Shown: piece by piece, positions 1-12,009 of the stretch
How positions within the stretch are numbered: position 1 is the stretch's first letter
Layout of the letters: each line of letters begins with the position of its first letter
NCBI RefSeq assembly: GCF_046630445.1
Contig: NC_092335.1
Location: 633,320,001-633,384,000, forward strand
Length of the DNA stretch: 64,000 nt
DNA from: Rutidosis leptorrhynchoides
Lineage: Eukaryota > Streptophyta > Magnoliopsida > Asterales > Asteraceae
Direction: 5' to 3'
Notes under the pieces: generated by a model
What the model saw: only the letters and a program-made list of their open reading frames with translations
Databases searched by the model: none
Told to the model about the DNA's origin: nothing
Position numbers and translations under genes: made by a program

Positions 1-2061
1 GCTTAAATGGGTCAAGTGTCTAAACGGTCGGTTTAAATTACATGGTTTATACTTATACCAAATTATCACTTTAGAACACCCCACACTATATGAAATAGTT
101 AATATAAGTGTATTAAGTTCATACAAAAAGTCTCAAGTCTCTAGCATTGGTCATTATTTTTATAACCCGAAACATTTGCAAAAACACAAGTTTAAAATCG
201 TATTTACAGCAGCAACTTCTGTGATTTTTAGAAAAATCATTACAACTCCAAATCAGTCACCGCCAATTGGAGATGACGCGTTTTTAAGTGAAGAATCTAC
301 CCAATTTTTTGTATAGTCTCATTCGACCCAGAACAGCCCCAGAAACAGCAAACGTACCCGCTGGTCGAATCAGTTTTTAACAGCACTTTTAATAAAATGT
401 ACAAAACTTGGAACGAGTGTATAGGGTTCAAGAAAAATTGAAATGACCTGATTCTTGAGTCAAAATTCAATAGCTTTTCGATGTCTACAATCCCATCAGT
501 CCAGGTTTTTAATTACACCTCGTTAATCATGCCAAAAACGTATTTTTTTTAGTCTACCCCGAAAGGTACCTTATTTTAATCATAACTTTTGACTCACAAA
601 TCGAATCCGCGCGATATCTAAATGAAAACTTAATAATTTTTAAAGCTCTTTTCAAATATCATCATGTTAAGAACAGATTATAAACTCAGTTTTTCTTCCA
701 GAATCTCAATTTCAAATACGAATTTTCAAACCGAAATCAATTAATCATATCTTTTGATCTAGAAATCGAATTCATGCAATATCTATATGAAAAATTAACT
801 ATTTTTCAAGAGCTATTCAATTATATAACTTTCATATATAGATTATAACATATTCATATCAGTATCATACAATATAAAAACGGGATTTAACAATAATTCA
901 TCAAACGATCATATTATCGACTAAAATCAAGCATACAAGGATGGACTTGAGCACTAGACACTATATCCACCCTAATATGTAACAAAAATATGAAAACCCA
1001 AAAATTAGATTTTTTAAAACTTACTCTAATCAAGAAATTGTTGGTATGGATGTGTAGAGCTCCTCGAGAGGAATCCGAATATGTAAACAATTTTATGATC
1101 AAGCGATTTCTTGAAGGTGTTCTTGAGGATGAAAGATTGATGATGATGATGATGAATAGTAATGGGTGTTCTTAAGAAGAGAGTAAAATAGATACGTATG
1201 TGTGTGTGTTTGGTGAAATGAATCTAGATCAGAATATAAGTAGAAAAGGGAAGTCACGGGTTTAAACTGTAGTAGTCACGGGTAGTTATAAGAAATCATG
1301 GGTGTAATAATTAGGTAAACACGGGTATTATATCTATCTCAATTATAATTATAGATGTCACGATTATTAACTGTATAGTCACGGGTTCTATTAAATTCTT
1401 ATCCGTTATCTAAAACCCAATGTATTTTACCTTAATATGATTTACTTAATTGATTTATTTTGTATTAAAAAAAATACATTTATATATTGTTCAAAACCTA
1501 TTTGAATCTAGACGTTATACTTAGTTGGTGTGTTTCATAAACTGCTTATTTATTATAATTTTAAATTAAATACTGAAAACATGAATGTTTAAACTAATTT
1601 TCTCGGGTTTAATTTAAGAATATCCTAATTAATTAAAATGATTTTTTTTTTAAAAAAACTCAATTATTATATAAAATAATATTTAAAATAAGTATTCATA
1701 CTTTTCGTTGTCTGAAAAGATATTTTCCTGGTTTCACTAACCGTAGTGTTTTATTAAAAAAAATAGTATAAAAATTTCTTACAACTTGGATCTAAATAAT
1801 GACTAGAAATAGATACGAATCTAGTGATGTCGAAATTCAATTTAATCATTTATTATATAAAGTATTTATATATCCTTCATAAGTTATTAGTTTCAATTAT
1901 TAACTTTATTATTACTAATTTTCAAAATTTTCTAGTGATAAATAACACATATCAAAAGTAGTATGTTCCTTAATATACAAAAAATATATTTTGGCGTGGA
2001 AAAATCATTGAATTTAATAAATGATTGTTAAGTATTTAACGGAAAAAGTCGGGTTATTACA
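1..2061 (-). mobile_element. Partial LTR of a Tekay-like Ty3-gypsy element, cut by the window edge
   Basis: Read on the minus strand, this stretch starts at 2061 with TGTAATAACCCGACTTTTTC. That is close to the start of the element C LTRs (TGTCACGACCCTACTTTTTC). The resemblance continues inward: a block around 1000-1160 with a GATGATGATG run matches the block at 21000-21110 of element C. The rest of the LTR lies off the window. The five bases on the right flank are ACATC; their partner cannot be checked. It probably inserted into the leader of element A. No coding sequence is supported here. Confidence 0.6.
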
Positions 2062-3512
2062 ACATCATTTACCCACCCTCACCCTAGGACTGTTATATTA
2101 GATTTCATTATGTATTCCGTTAGTAGTTTCATGTTTTTCATTCATGTATTGTACGAACCTTATGAAGTTGTATGCAATTTTCTTATTATAAATGGAATTA
2201 CTGTTGTTTGAATTATTGTACGGCGTTTTATTTACATTATTATATGCTGGTCTTTGTGCTATCTGCTACTAGTTTGCCATGCTTAGTTAACGTGTATTAT
2301 GTTGTTTCCATATGCTATGACGTTATCGATTATTGATTAATGGATTTTGACTTAAGTCGAAATTTTTGTTTGGAAGATCGATGGCAAACGGAAGAGGTCC
2401 AAGAGGAACACCCACTACAGCACAAATTGAGGAGATGATAGCTGCTCGAGTAGCCGCAGCTATGGCGGATGCCAACCCAGCACAAGCTCCAATGGAGAAC
2501 CGGATTGCTCAGAACGGGTGCACTTATAAGGAATTTCAGAGTTGCAACCCCATAATTTCAGTGGAACGGAAGGGCCAGTTGGGCTGACGAGATGGTTTGA
2601 AAAGTTGGAATCTGTGTTCCGTGTGAGTAACTACTCCGAAGTGAATAAGACCAAGTTCGCATCCTGCACACTGTCGGATGGCGCTTTGACTTGGTGGAAT
2701 ACGTTCGTCCAGGCTCAGGGAATTTACGAGGCTTATGCAACACCCTGGGAGGAGTTTAAGAGGGCTATGATCGAGGAATACTGCCCCAAAACCGAAATTC
2801 AGAAAATGGAAGCGGAGTTTTGGGAACTGAAGGTTGTAGGAACTGACCTTGATGGCTATAACCGAAGGTACTTGGAGTTAGCCTTGATGTGCCCTATAAT
2901 GGTTACTTCTGAGTTCAAACGAATGGAACGGTATCTGTGGGGACTCCCCAAGGACATTCAGGGAAATGTCACTTCTTCGAAACCAGCAAATGTCCCGGAA
3001 GCTATGCGCATGGCGCTCACCCTGATGAATCAAATTACCCGCCAAGAGCCAGAGAAGGTGAAATCAGAATCGGGAGCTAGTAATGGAAAACGTAAGTGGG
3101 ACGGAAGTAAGGGTAAGAGTTTTGATTAGAACCCAGCTAAGAGGTATGAGAATTTTAAGGGAAACAACGACTGGAGGAACCCTAACCCTAACTACAAAGG
3201 TAGCCTTCCTCAGTGTAAGAGATGCTACAAGCATCATACTGGATACTGCAACGTAGTGTGTGAGAAGTGTAAAAGGACTGGACACATCGGAAGAGATTGT
3301 AAGATCAACACCCCAGCTGTGAGGACAAACCCTAATGGACCGAGGAAGTGCTTTGAGTGCGGTCAGCAGGGCCATTTCAAGAATGAATGTCCTAACAAGA
3401 AGAAGGATGGCGGGCCATCACGTGGGAGAGTCTTCAACATGAACGCCAGAGATGCCCGCGAGGATCCTGACTTGGTCACAGGTACATTCACTATCAATAA
3501 ACTATTAGCTTC
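2062..3512 (+). mobile_element. Element A: leader and gag of an old Tekay-type Ty3-gypsy fossil
   Basis: After about 300 bases of non-coding leader, a gag-like coding stretch begins near 2381. It has the capsid signature FSGTEGPVGLTRWFEKLESV, which also occurs in elements C and E, and two CCHC zinc knuckles (about 3270-3300 with CKRTGHIGRDC, and 3351-3390 with CFECGQQGHFKNEC). The stretch stops where element B is inserted at 3513. The protease part resumes at 13544. No reverse transcriptase or integrase of A is present. A is therefore a truncated fossil, and older than B, which sits inside it. Confidence 0.85.
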
Positions 3513-5259
3513 TGTGACGACCCGGAAATTTCTGACTAATTTTAAACTTAATCTTTATATTATTTCGACACGATAAGCAAAGTCTGTAATGTTGAGTCAC
3601 AAATATTTTGAACTGTTTCATATATTCGTTTGACTTTCGACCATTCCCGACGATTCACGAACAACTATCTGTAAATGGATAACATATATATTTAAATAGG
3701 TATTTAAAATTTGAAATATAATTTAGAATATTATATAATATGATTATTAGGATTTATATTGTAAAATAAATAAAACAAAATGCGATTAATGGAAACTATA
3801 TTTAAGAATATATAGATATATATAAATATGTATATAAATATTACTTGTAAATATATAAAGTTATATTAAATCTATTTGTTTAAAAATATATAATATATTT
3901 GTTTTAGTAATTAACTTTGCTATTTTAAAACTGTTTATATATAGAAAGGGAATATAAATGATTTTGAGCATAATTAGTAAACGTCAGTAATACTCGGTTG
4001 ACATTTCGTTAGCATTCATATAGATTTAATATAAGTTTATGAAGGATTAAAATTAAAGTTGAACTGTAAATCAATTACGAAGAATTTTAGATTTGTTAAA
4101 AGTATTTTTACATTTTTAAGTTTAAATATTAGTACTCCGTACATATAAATCGGGACAGAAAATAAATAATTTTCGAATTTTTTTGATCGGGTTTCAAACA
4201 GGTAATGAGTGAAATAATTAAATATGTTTAATCTAAAAATTTGAGATTTTTAAGAACACTTTTATACGTTAGCTGTTTAGCAATGGACACGATATAGTCA
4301 TTCGGGATAAACCGTCGGTAGAAAGAGAACAAGAATTAGGCGGCTAAACTATTTGTTTTACTGTGCGCTGGGTACTGTTTTTGCCAACTCATTCACTAGC
4401 ATAGATATTATATAAATATATAGATTGTTGCAATATAAATATATAGATACCATATACATGAACCTAACCACACCACCACTTATGTTCTTTTTCCTTCTCA
4501 TTTGTTTCAACCACAGACAGCACCCACCGGCCATCACTACCTCACCCAGCATCCGCCGCCTACCACCACACCATCACTACCACCGCCACCCTCAACTTTA
4601 CGGCCACCATCTCAATATCTCCCTCCTGTTTCGATTGTCTTTAAACACTACCACCCTCAAACCATGAAACCCGTTAACTATCCACAACTCCTCGTGACCC
4701 TCCATCACCACCCAGCCTCCACCCTAATCGCTACAACCACCGTGAACAACCACTACAAACCACCTAGCTTTTATTTATTTATTTTTTTCTTCTCTTTTCT
4801 TCTCTTCTTTCTCGTTGCTACGGTTATTATTATTATTATTATTTTTGTTTGTTTCATTCGAGTTCCAAACCTGCAAACAGTGGGATAGTTGATGATAAAG
4901 GTGCTCAATGGGAAGGGTTGTGATGATGGAAATAACGATACGATGAAAACCATGAATGATGGACCGAAGCTTTTTGTTAGCTACTACTATCGTTATCATT
5001 TTTTTTAAAAGAAAAAAACCCGTGAGATTGATGATGATTCAAGTGAAGTGATGAATTACTAGATAATAACGATGATTATCACAGAGAGGTTGATAATGAT
5101 ATGAAGATGTTAAGTAATAAAGATGATGAATAATATTTATGATTTTATGTTTTGATGGTTATGAATAGTCCTGGGTTTCTTTTATGTTGGAGAAGAAAGG
5201 GAAACAGAATTATACGGATTAACTATATTTAGGAATCCATTTAATCATATAAGTATGCA

Positions 5260-5325
5260 GTAGAAGAATGGTTAGAGTGAGTGGTCAGGGAACGAAAGGT
5301 CCTGGGTTCGAACCCAGGCCACTAC
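5260..5325 (+). repeat. tRNA-like unit in the 5' LTR of element B (SINE head or tRNA pseudogene)
   Basis: The 66-base unit has an A-box-like TGGTTAGAGTGAGTGG (5269-5284) and a perfect B-box stem-loop CCTGGGTTCGAACCCAGG (5301-5318). The outer arms GTAGAAG and CCACTAC pair at five of seven positions, and a T-run terminator follows directly (5326-5335). There is no convincing anticodon arm, so it is not called as a functional tRNA. The same unit is in the 3' LTR at 11944-12009, so it was present before the last transposition of B. Confidence 0.6.
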
Positions 5326-5510
5326 TTTTTTTTTTCAAGAAAAGCTGATGCTGGGTCGTATACTTGTTAAATGGGCTTGTGTACACTTGGACCGAATAAC
5401 TCTTGGTTGTTGGGCCAAGACTAAAATCCTGCTGGGCCGAAAGAAGTGAGGCCAGACGGATTATAAAAAAATTAAATTGGGTTACAATTCTGAAAAAGAG
5501 TGACACTGAA

Positions 5511-5568
5511 ATGGTTGGGCATGTTGGTTATAACCAAGAGGTCTTGAGTTCGAGTCTGGGTAGAGGCG
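5511..5568 (+). repeat. Second tRNA-like unit in the 5' LTR of element B
   Basis: An A-box-like TGGTTGGGCATGTTGG is followed about 20 bases later by the B-box-like GAGTTCGAGTCTGG. This spacing is like that of tRNA-derived SINE heads. The outer arms do not pair well. It is repeated at 12194-12251 in the other LTR. Confidence 0.45.
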
Positions 5569-5616
5569 TTTATTTTCTTTTCTAAGGCTTGATACATTAA
5601 GGTAGTCTTTTTATCA

Positions 5617-5624
<8 letters not shown>

Positions 5625-5649
<25 letters not shown>

Positions 5650-5900
5650 ATACAAAAATTATTAATATCATTATTATTTTTATTATTATTATCATAAGTA
5701 TTAGTATTACTATTATTATTAGTAAAATTATTATTTTTATAGTTATTATTATTATTAGTGGTATTATTATCATTATAGTTATTAATATAAATATTAGTAT
5801 TATTATTATTAGTAAAATCATTATTTTTATAATAATTATTATTATTAGTACTCATTATTATTAAAAGTATCACTTTTATAAAAATTATTATTTTTATAAC

Positions 5901-5991
<91 letters not shown>
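5625..5991. repeat. ATT-rich microsatellite in the 5' LTR of element B
   Basis: Imperfect TTA/ATT repeats end in a near-perfect ATT run of about 28 units. The equivalent tract in the 3' LTR (about 12303-12654) is a little shorter and accounts for most of the length difference between the LTRs. The long isoleucine/asparagine reading frames across it are artefacts. Confidence 0.9.
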
Positions 5992-6876
5992 GGATGAAAC
6001 AACTTTTTATTTATTATTATCATTCTATCAAACAAATACTTATTTGAAACATATATACAAAGTATATATAAATATATAACAATTGAAATAATATATATTA
6101 TAAATATCAATACATCATTTGTGTGATTACAAGTATATGTGTTAATATATATACTTGATATAGGTTCATGAATCCGAGGCCAACCCTATACTTGTTCAAT
6201 GTCGTCATATGTATTTTTACTACAAAATACAGTATGGTGAGTTTCATTTGCTCCCTTTTTAATTGCTTTTGCAATATATATTTTTGGGCTGAGAATACAT
6301 GCGCTGCTTTTATAAATGCTTTACGAAATAGAGACAAGTGATTAAAAATAATATTCTGCGGATTGATGTGCTAGGTAATTTAGTTACATGTTATAAGAGC
6401 ATGTGAGCGCGAATCCTAAAGATAGATCTATCGGGCTTAACACCCCCATCCTGTAGGCTGCACTAGACATAAGAGCTAGTGGGCGGATGTTTAGTACTTC
6501 GAGGATTATTTATACACTTGCGAGTGTACATATCCATCTTTGCGAAGATGACTTATTATATTATTTTTAAGGTTAGTTACTGAGGCCTCAACATAAGCAG
6601 AACGGTTTTATACACTTGCGAGTGTACATATATTTATAAACAGAAATCTTGTAGTCTATTAATATATTAAAATGATTGTTTTGATAAACCTATGAACTCA
6701 CCAACCTTTTGGTTGACACTTTTAAGCATGTTTATTCTCAGGTAATGAAAGAAATCTTCTGCTGTGCATTTGCTCATATTACATGGAGTCATTCATGGCA
6801 TAATTAGGACAGCACCTCGCAATGGGACCAAATGTTGATGACTTTGTCCAGGTGGATTAGGACGGGTTGTTAAAGT

Positions 6877-6887
6877 TGGTATCAGAG
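6877..6887 (+). other. Primer-binding site of element B
   Basis: TGGTATCAGAG lies two bases after the 5' LTR and is complementary to the 3' end of plant initiator tRNA-Met. The next base is T where the plant consensus has C. Confidence 0.85.
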
Positions 6888-7105
6888 TTGGTTTAATGCC
6901 GTCCAGTTGAGGCGGGTTAGTCGTAGAGGAGGTTCTGACAGTGTTACCTGTGACGAAGCATTGGCTCTTACTCCTCGCGATCCTACGGGTTGGTTTTTGC
7001 CGAGAGGCAGGCCGTAAAATCAGTGTCTGAGGTACACTCAGTGGTCACCAGGCGGTTAGCTGGGAAGGCACTCGGTGGGACGGTTGTCCCCACTGTGTTT
7101 ACAGT

Positions 7106-7117
7106 TGGTATCAGAGC
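7106..7117 (+). other. Second, internal primer-binding site of element B
   Basis: A full TGGTATCAGAGC is followed by GGTGGTCTTAGCGAACCAG, which matches the leader of element E after its own primer-binding site (50877 onward). It is preceded by TTTACA then GT, which looks like a different LTR terminus. The sequence between the two sites (6888-7105) has no partner elsewhere in the window. Confidence 0.75.
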
Positions 7118-7158
7118 GGTGGTCTTAGCGAACCAGGTCTTGCATTAGTGTGTCTAAC

Positions 7159-7240
7159 TGGTAGTTGTTAGAATGCATTAATGAGTCTGGACTTCGACCT
7201 GGTAGTTGTTAGGATACATTAATAAGTCTGGACTTGAACT
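7159..7240 (+). repeat. Short tandem duplication in the leader of element B
   Basis: A unit of about 40 bases starting CTGGTAGTTGTTAG and ending GTCTGGACTT occurs twice in a row. The single-copy version appears in the leader of element E near 50930-50970. Confidence 0.65.
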
Positions 7241-7513
7241 TGGTCTGCATGTCAAGAATTTTGCTTACCATTCTTTGTCGAAAAATATCTACCTATCATT
7301 TTCAGTCTCGACACGTCTTATTGCAATTGTTGCATAGATGGTGTACAGACAAATTCATATCCCATCACATTAAACCTTGTCTGACACGTCTCCTTAATTC
7401 CCTCCGTAATCTACGGGATCTTCTGTACTATATATAGGTATTCTATATAATTAGAATAACATCTGATATTCGAAAATCATTTCATATCAAAATCCCCTAA
7501 CTAATCGTAAAAG

Positions 7514-8103
7514 ATGGATCCTACACCTAGTTTGGATTCCATTAGTTCCGGGAGCGATTTCGAGATGTATATTGAAATAGACTCTGAAGTCAATAAACCT
7601 GAAGTGCCTCAACCATTTAGCTATTTTTCTTTCTGGAGGAGATGGGGTAGGTTCGAGGCTTACTCACCCGATGGAGAAATGAAGAAGGCGAACCCTACCG
7701 TGAACCAAACTTACCTCCTAACATCGGAGAAAACGATGTACTTACCGGTGAACCTATGCGCAACACTATTTTCACCCTTCCTGCCAAAATATTCCGCCTC
7801 GAAGGTCGCATTACTGCAATATCAGAAAATATTCAACCCCTACTTCCGAATACCAATCGAAGGGGAATATTAGAAGAAGTTAGGGAACTTCGAATTGATA
7901 ATCAAGATCTATCGAATCAGATGAGTGGGTGGATAGAAATGATAGAGGGTAGGATAGAAACCCTGACAAGAATGGTGCGTGATTTACAAGCTATACTTAT
8001 TACACCAACGTCATCACCAGCCTCAGCACCAACAGTATTTGTACCACCGACAGCAACATTCACATCACGAGCCTCAACATCACCATCTGTACCGCGAGCA
8101 TAA
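7514..8103 (+). other. Pre-gag type ORF region of element B
   Basis: Sense coding-like sequence sits between the primer-binding site and the position where gag would be. It starts MDPTPSLDSISSGSDFEMYI, and its later part is rich in heptad-like spacing (for example GWIEMIEGRIETLTRMVRDL), followed by a serine/threonine/proline-rich tail. I recognise no domain. Elements C (26654-27103) and E (51072-51497) have an ORF of similar size in the same place. It belongs to a retroelement and looks degraded. Confidence 0.55.
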
Positions 8104-8372
8104 TCTTCGTTCTACCTATCGTTCTATCTACTTTATCTTTGTTCTACATATCAATCTACATCAATTATCTTCGTTCTACGTGGCGATTATGTAATCTCTA
8201 AAGTCTTAAAGATTATATATTCTCGTTCTAACGGTAAATTAAATGAGCTTAGTATCATATTGACTCATTAAATCCATGATTACATCTGAGGAAGATATAT
8301 ATGTATATATATTTTCATAAAGATTGTAATTAAAAATTCTTTCGTACAAACTGTTATTGGTGAAAATATTTT

Positions 8373-8390
8373 AACGGGTAGGTAATACCC
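8373..8390 (+). other. Internal polypurine-tract-like copy with hairpin, element B
   Basis: AACGGGTAGGTAATACCC repeats the motif found just before the 3' LTR (10180-10192). GGGTA and TACCC can pair. Element E has the same arrangement at 51692-51709. Confidence 0.55.
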
Positions 8391-8639
8391 GAGGAATATT
8401 TAGATTTCACATTAATAAGTACACTGTACATTCTTTCAAATCTAATTCAACAGTCATTTACTATCCTATTTACAACCACTGATATACGTATCCGTTCACC
8501 GCAGAATAACCATTTTCATTCAATTTCATATTTGGATTTTGATCTATCAGAATCCAACAAGTGGCATAATGAAGAAAATATTGGACAAAATAAAATTTGT
8601 TAGAAACAAACAATTTAACTATGAGAAGAATTTTGTTAA

Positions 8640-8790
8640 GAATCCACGCTAACTGTTCCTAGCTAACTGTTCCTAGCTAACTGATTACATTTTATTTATC
8701 GCAATTTATTTATCGCAATTTATTTATCGCAATTTATATTCTCGCAATTTTATTTATCGTCATTTAATTTCTGTTATTTATTTTACGCAC
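8640..8790 (+). repeat. Tandem short repeats in the interior of element B
   Basis: There are two to three copies of CTAACTGTTCCTAG, then four to five copies of AATTTATTTATCGC with drift. The reverse complement of the second motif (GCGATAAATAAA type) also appears at 62560-62630, so the two regions share a repeat source. Confidence 0.7.
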
Positions 8791-10179
8791 TTTAAATATC
8801 GGGACACGTATACAAGGTTTTGACATATCATATCGACGCATCTATATATATTATTTGGAATAACCATAGACACACTCTATATGCTGTAATGCACGAGTTC
8901 GCTATACAGGGTTGTGGTTGATTCTACAATAATATATATACTTTGAGTTGTGATCGAGTCTGAGACATGTACACGGGTCACGATACGTATTAATTAATTC
9001 GAATATTATATATTAAGCTATATATGAATTATTGGTCTGTTAACTGTGGACTATCAACTATGGACTACTAACATTGGACAATTAAAAAGAATTAAAATAC
9101 TGATTATAACATATGAAACTAAACAATTCTTCAAGTTTGCCACTTGATTTCATCTTAAACATCCTTTGTATCTTGATGATCACAATCAGCATTTAATCAT
9201 CTAAAAACCTTCGATATTCTTGAAAACCCTCGGTTTGATAACCGATGATCCAGATCCGTTAACTTTGAAATTGCTGACGAAGCAGCATGTTGTAGATGAC
9301 CTAAATGGCCAAAAGTTTGATAATAAAGAATGGAATGTTGGGAACGCTCGATAGAAAATTTGGTACTGAAAAAAAAAGGTTTGAGCTAACCATGAAGGAG
9401 ACTAAGGACAAATACAAGGACCAAACCCTATATTCAAAGAATCCAGGTAATTCTGGATCCGATGAAACCTTCAACGAATATCTTGCTCCTTACTCATGTT
9501 AAAATCTTGCGGAAAATCTTTCTTCATCAACCTTCGAACTTAGAAATTCCAAAATATCATCATAAATATCCTCGATATTTCTGAGGATATTTTCATAAGT
9601 ATTTTTGTCCGAAATTATATACCTCTTCGTGCTTTCTGTATTACCTTATATTGGAAACTTCTGTAAAATTTAAATATAATTACGAATGAATTCTGGAAAA
9701 GTGTTAAGAATTTGAGCATGAGTTAGTATAATATAATGACACTTGGCCAACGTGATTATATTATGGTAAGTCATGCTGAAATTTCTAATGGAACGTGATG
9801 ATTCACAGACAATACCGTCATCATGTGCCATGTTACACGACTCTTTCATTCTACTTAATCTCTAAGTATATCACGGAAATATTTCCTTGATTCCGTAATT
9901 CCAACAATTTCTAATAAATCGTGCTATTACATTTTCTTTCTGATTAGAAGATTTCTCTAAATTCCTTGAATTCCGAAAATCCACCGTAACTACGTCAAAA
10001 ATTAAATCTCTATCTCAATCTGTTGTGACAGCTTCACTCGTACGCTTAACATAATCAAATCGTTTTATCTATATTAGTCAATAATGATAAAACTCTAGTT
10101 ATCAACTCATATTCGTCATGAAAATATTTCTATTGTTAACCATGACGACTTCGATCAAATTTCGGGACGAAATTTCTTT
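8791..10179 (+). other. Non-coding interior of element B
   Basis: This AT-rich stretch holds no supported gene. Around 9040-9120 it carries a short GGACTAT-type repeat (AACTGTGGACTATCAACTAT) like the one inside the LTR of element E at 49895-49930. Part of the interior may therefore be LTR-derived. The frame at 9305-9502 (65 residues, start MAKSLIIKNG) has no recognisable family. Confidence 0.5.
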
Positions 10180-10192
10180 AACGGGTAGGTAC
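10180..10192 (+). other. Polypurine-tract region of element B
   Basis: AACGGGTAGGTAC lies directly before the 3' LTR and is identical to the sequence before the 3' LTR of element E. Upstream it is preceded by TTCGGGACGAAATTT, which E shares. Confidence 0.75.
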
Positions 10193-11943
10193 TGTGACGA
10201 CCCGGAAATTTCCGACTAATTTTAAACTTAATCTTTATATTATTTCGACACGATAAGCAAAGTCTGTAATGTTGAGTCACAAATATTTTGAACTGTTTCA
10301 TATATTCGTTTGACTTTCGACCATTCCCGACGATTCACGAACAACTATCTGTAAATAGATAACATATATATTTAAATAGGTATTTAAAATTTGAAATATA
10401 ATTTAGAATATTATATAATATGATTATTAGGATTTATATTGTAAAACAAATAAAACAAAATGCGATTAATGGAAACTATATTTAAGAATATATAGATATA
10501 TATAAATATGTATATAAATATTACTTGTAAATATATAAAGTTATATTAAATCTATTTGTTTAAAAATATATAATATATTTGTTTTAGTAATTAACTTTGC
10601 TATTTTAAAACTGTTTATATATAGAAAGGGAATATAAATGATTTTGAGCATAATTAGTAAACGTCAGTAATACTCGGTTGACATTTCGATAGCATTCATA
10701 TATAGATTTAATATAAGTTTATGAAGGATTAAAATAAAAGTTGAACTGTAAATCGATTACGAAGAATTTTAGATTTGTTAAAAGTATTTTTACATTTTTA
10801 AGTTTAAATATTAGTACTCCGTACATATAAATCGGGACAGAAAATAAATAATTTTCGAATTTTTTTGATCGGGTTTCAAACAGGTAATGAGTGAAATAAT
10901 TAAATATGTTTAATCTAAAAATTTGAGATTTTTAAGAACACTTTTATACGTTAGCTGTTTAGCAATGGACACGATATAGTCATTCGGGATAAACCGTCGG
11001 TAGAAAGAGAACAAGAATTAGGCGGCTAAACTATTTGTTTTACTGTGCGCTGGGTACTGTTTTTGCCAACTCATTCACTAGCATAGATATTATATAAATA
11101 TATAGATTGTTGCAATATAAATATATAGATACCATATACATGAACCTAACCACACCACCACTTATGTTCTTTTTCCTTCTCATTTGTTTCAACCACAGAC
11201 AGCACCCACCGGCCATCACTACCTCACCCAGCATCCGCCGCCTACCACCACACCATCACTACCACCGCCACCCTCAACTTTACGGCCACCATCTCAATAT
11301 CTCCCTCCTGTTTCGATTGTCTTTAAACACTACCACCCTCAAACCATGAAACCCGTTAACTATCCACAACTCCTCGTGACCCTCCATCACCACCCAGCCT
11401 CCACCCTCATCGCTACAACCACCGTGAACAACCACTACAAACCACCTAGCTTTTATTTATTTATTTATTTTCTTCTCTTTTCTTCTCTTCTTTCTCGTTG
11501 CTACGGTTATTATTATTATTTTTTTTTTGTTTGTTTCATTCGAGTTCCAAACCTGCAAACAGTGGGATAGTTGATGATAAAGGTGCTCGATGGGAAGGGT
11601 TGTGATGATGGAAATAACGATACGATGAAAACCATGAATGATGGACCGAAGCTTTTTGTTAGCTACTACTATCGTTATCATTTTTTTTTTAAAAGAAAAA
11701 AACCCGTGAGATTGATGATGATTCAAGTGAAGTGATGAATTACTAGATAATAACGATGATTATCACAGAGAGGTTGATAATGATATGAAGATGTTAAGTA
11801 ATAAAGATGATGAATAATATTTATGATTTTATGTTTTGATGGTTATGAATAGTCCTGGGTTTCTTTTATGTTGGAGAAGAAAGGGAAACAGAATTATACG
11901 GATTAATTATATTTAGGAATCCATTTAATCATATAAGTACGCA

Positions 11944-12009
11944 GTAGAAGAATGGTTCGAGTGAGTGGTCAGGGAACGAAAGGTCCTGGGTTCGAACCCA
12001 GGCCACTAC
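11944..12009 (+). repeat. tRNA-like unit in the 3' LTR of element B
   Basis: This is the partner of 5260-5325. It differs by one base in the A-box region (GGTTCGAG for GGTTAGAG), and the B-box stem is intact. Confidence 0.6.

Larger units (their letters stand above)
3513..6874 (+). repeat. 5' LTR of element B
   Basis: This LTR of 3362 bases carries two tRNA-like units (5260-5325 and 5511-5568) and a long ATT microsatellite (about 5625-5991). Near its end it has the shared Tekay LTR module: GATAGATCTATC at 6421-6432, the hairpin TACACTTGCGAGTGTA at 6513-6528 and again at 6611-6626, CAACCTTTTGGTTG at 6702-6715, and CAG|GTAAT at 6739-6745. The ORF-like stretches in the 4.4-5.0 kb part are proline/histidine-rich and have no family signature, so they are not called as genes. 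Confidence 0.88.

Noticed and set aside
4425-4888. Proline/histidine-rich frames in the 5' LTR of B (also 11107-11570)
   Set aside because: Low-complexity CCACCA-type LTR sequence, two overlapping frames and no family signature.
5260-5325. A functional tRNA gene
   Set aside because: The T arm is good, but the D and anticodon arms do not fold and the acceptor pairs at only five of seven positions.
5472-6110. Long minus-strand frame of Ile/Asn runs, and its twin at 12280-12774
   Set aside because: It is read across an ATT microsatellite inside the LTRs of element B and has no protein-like composition.
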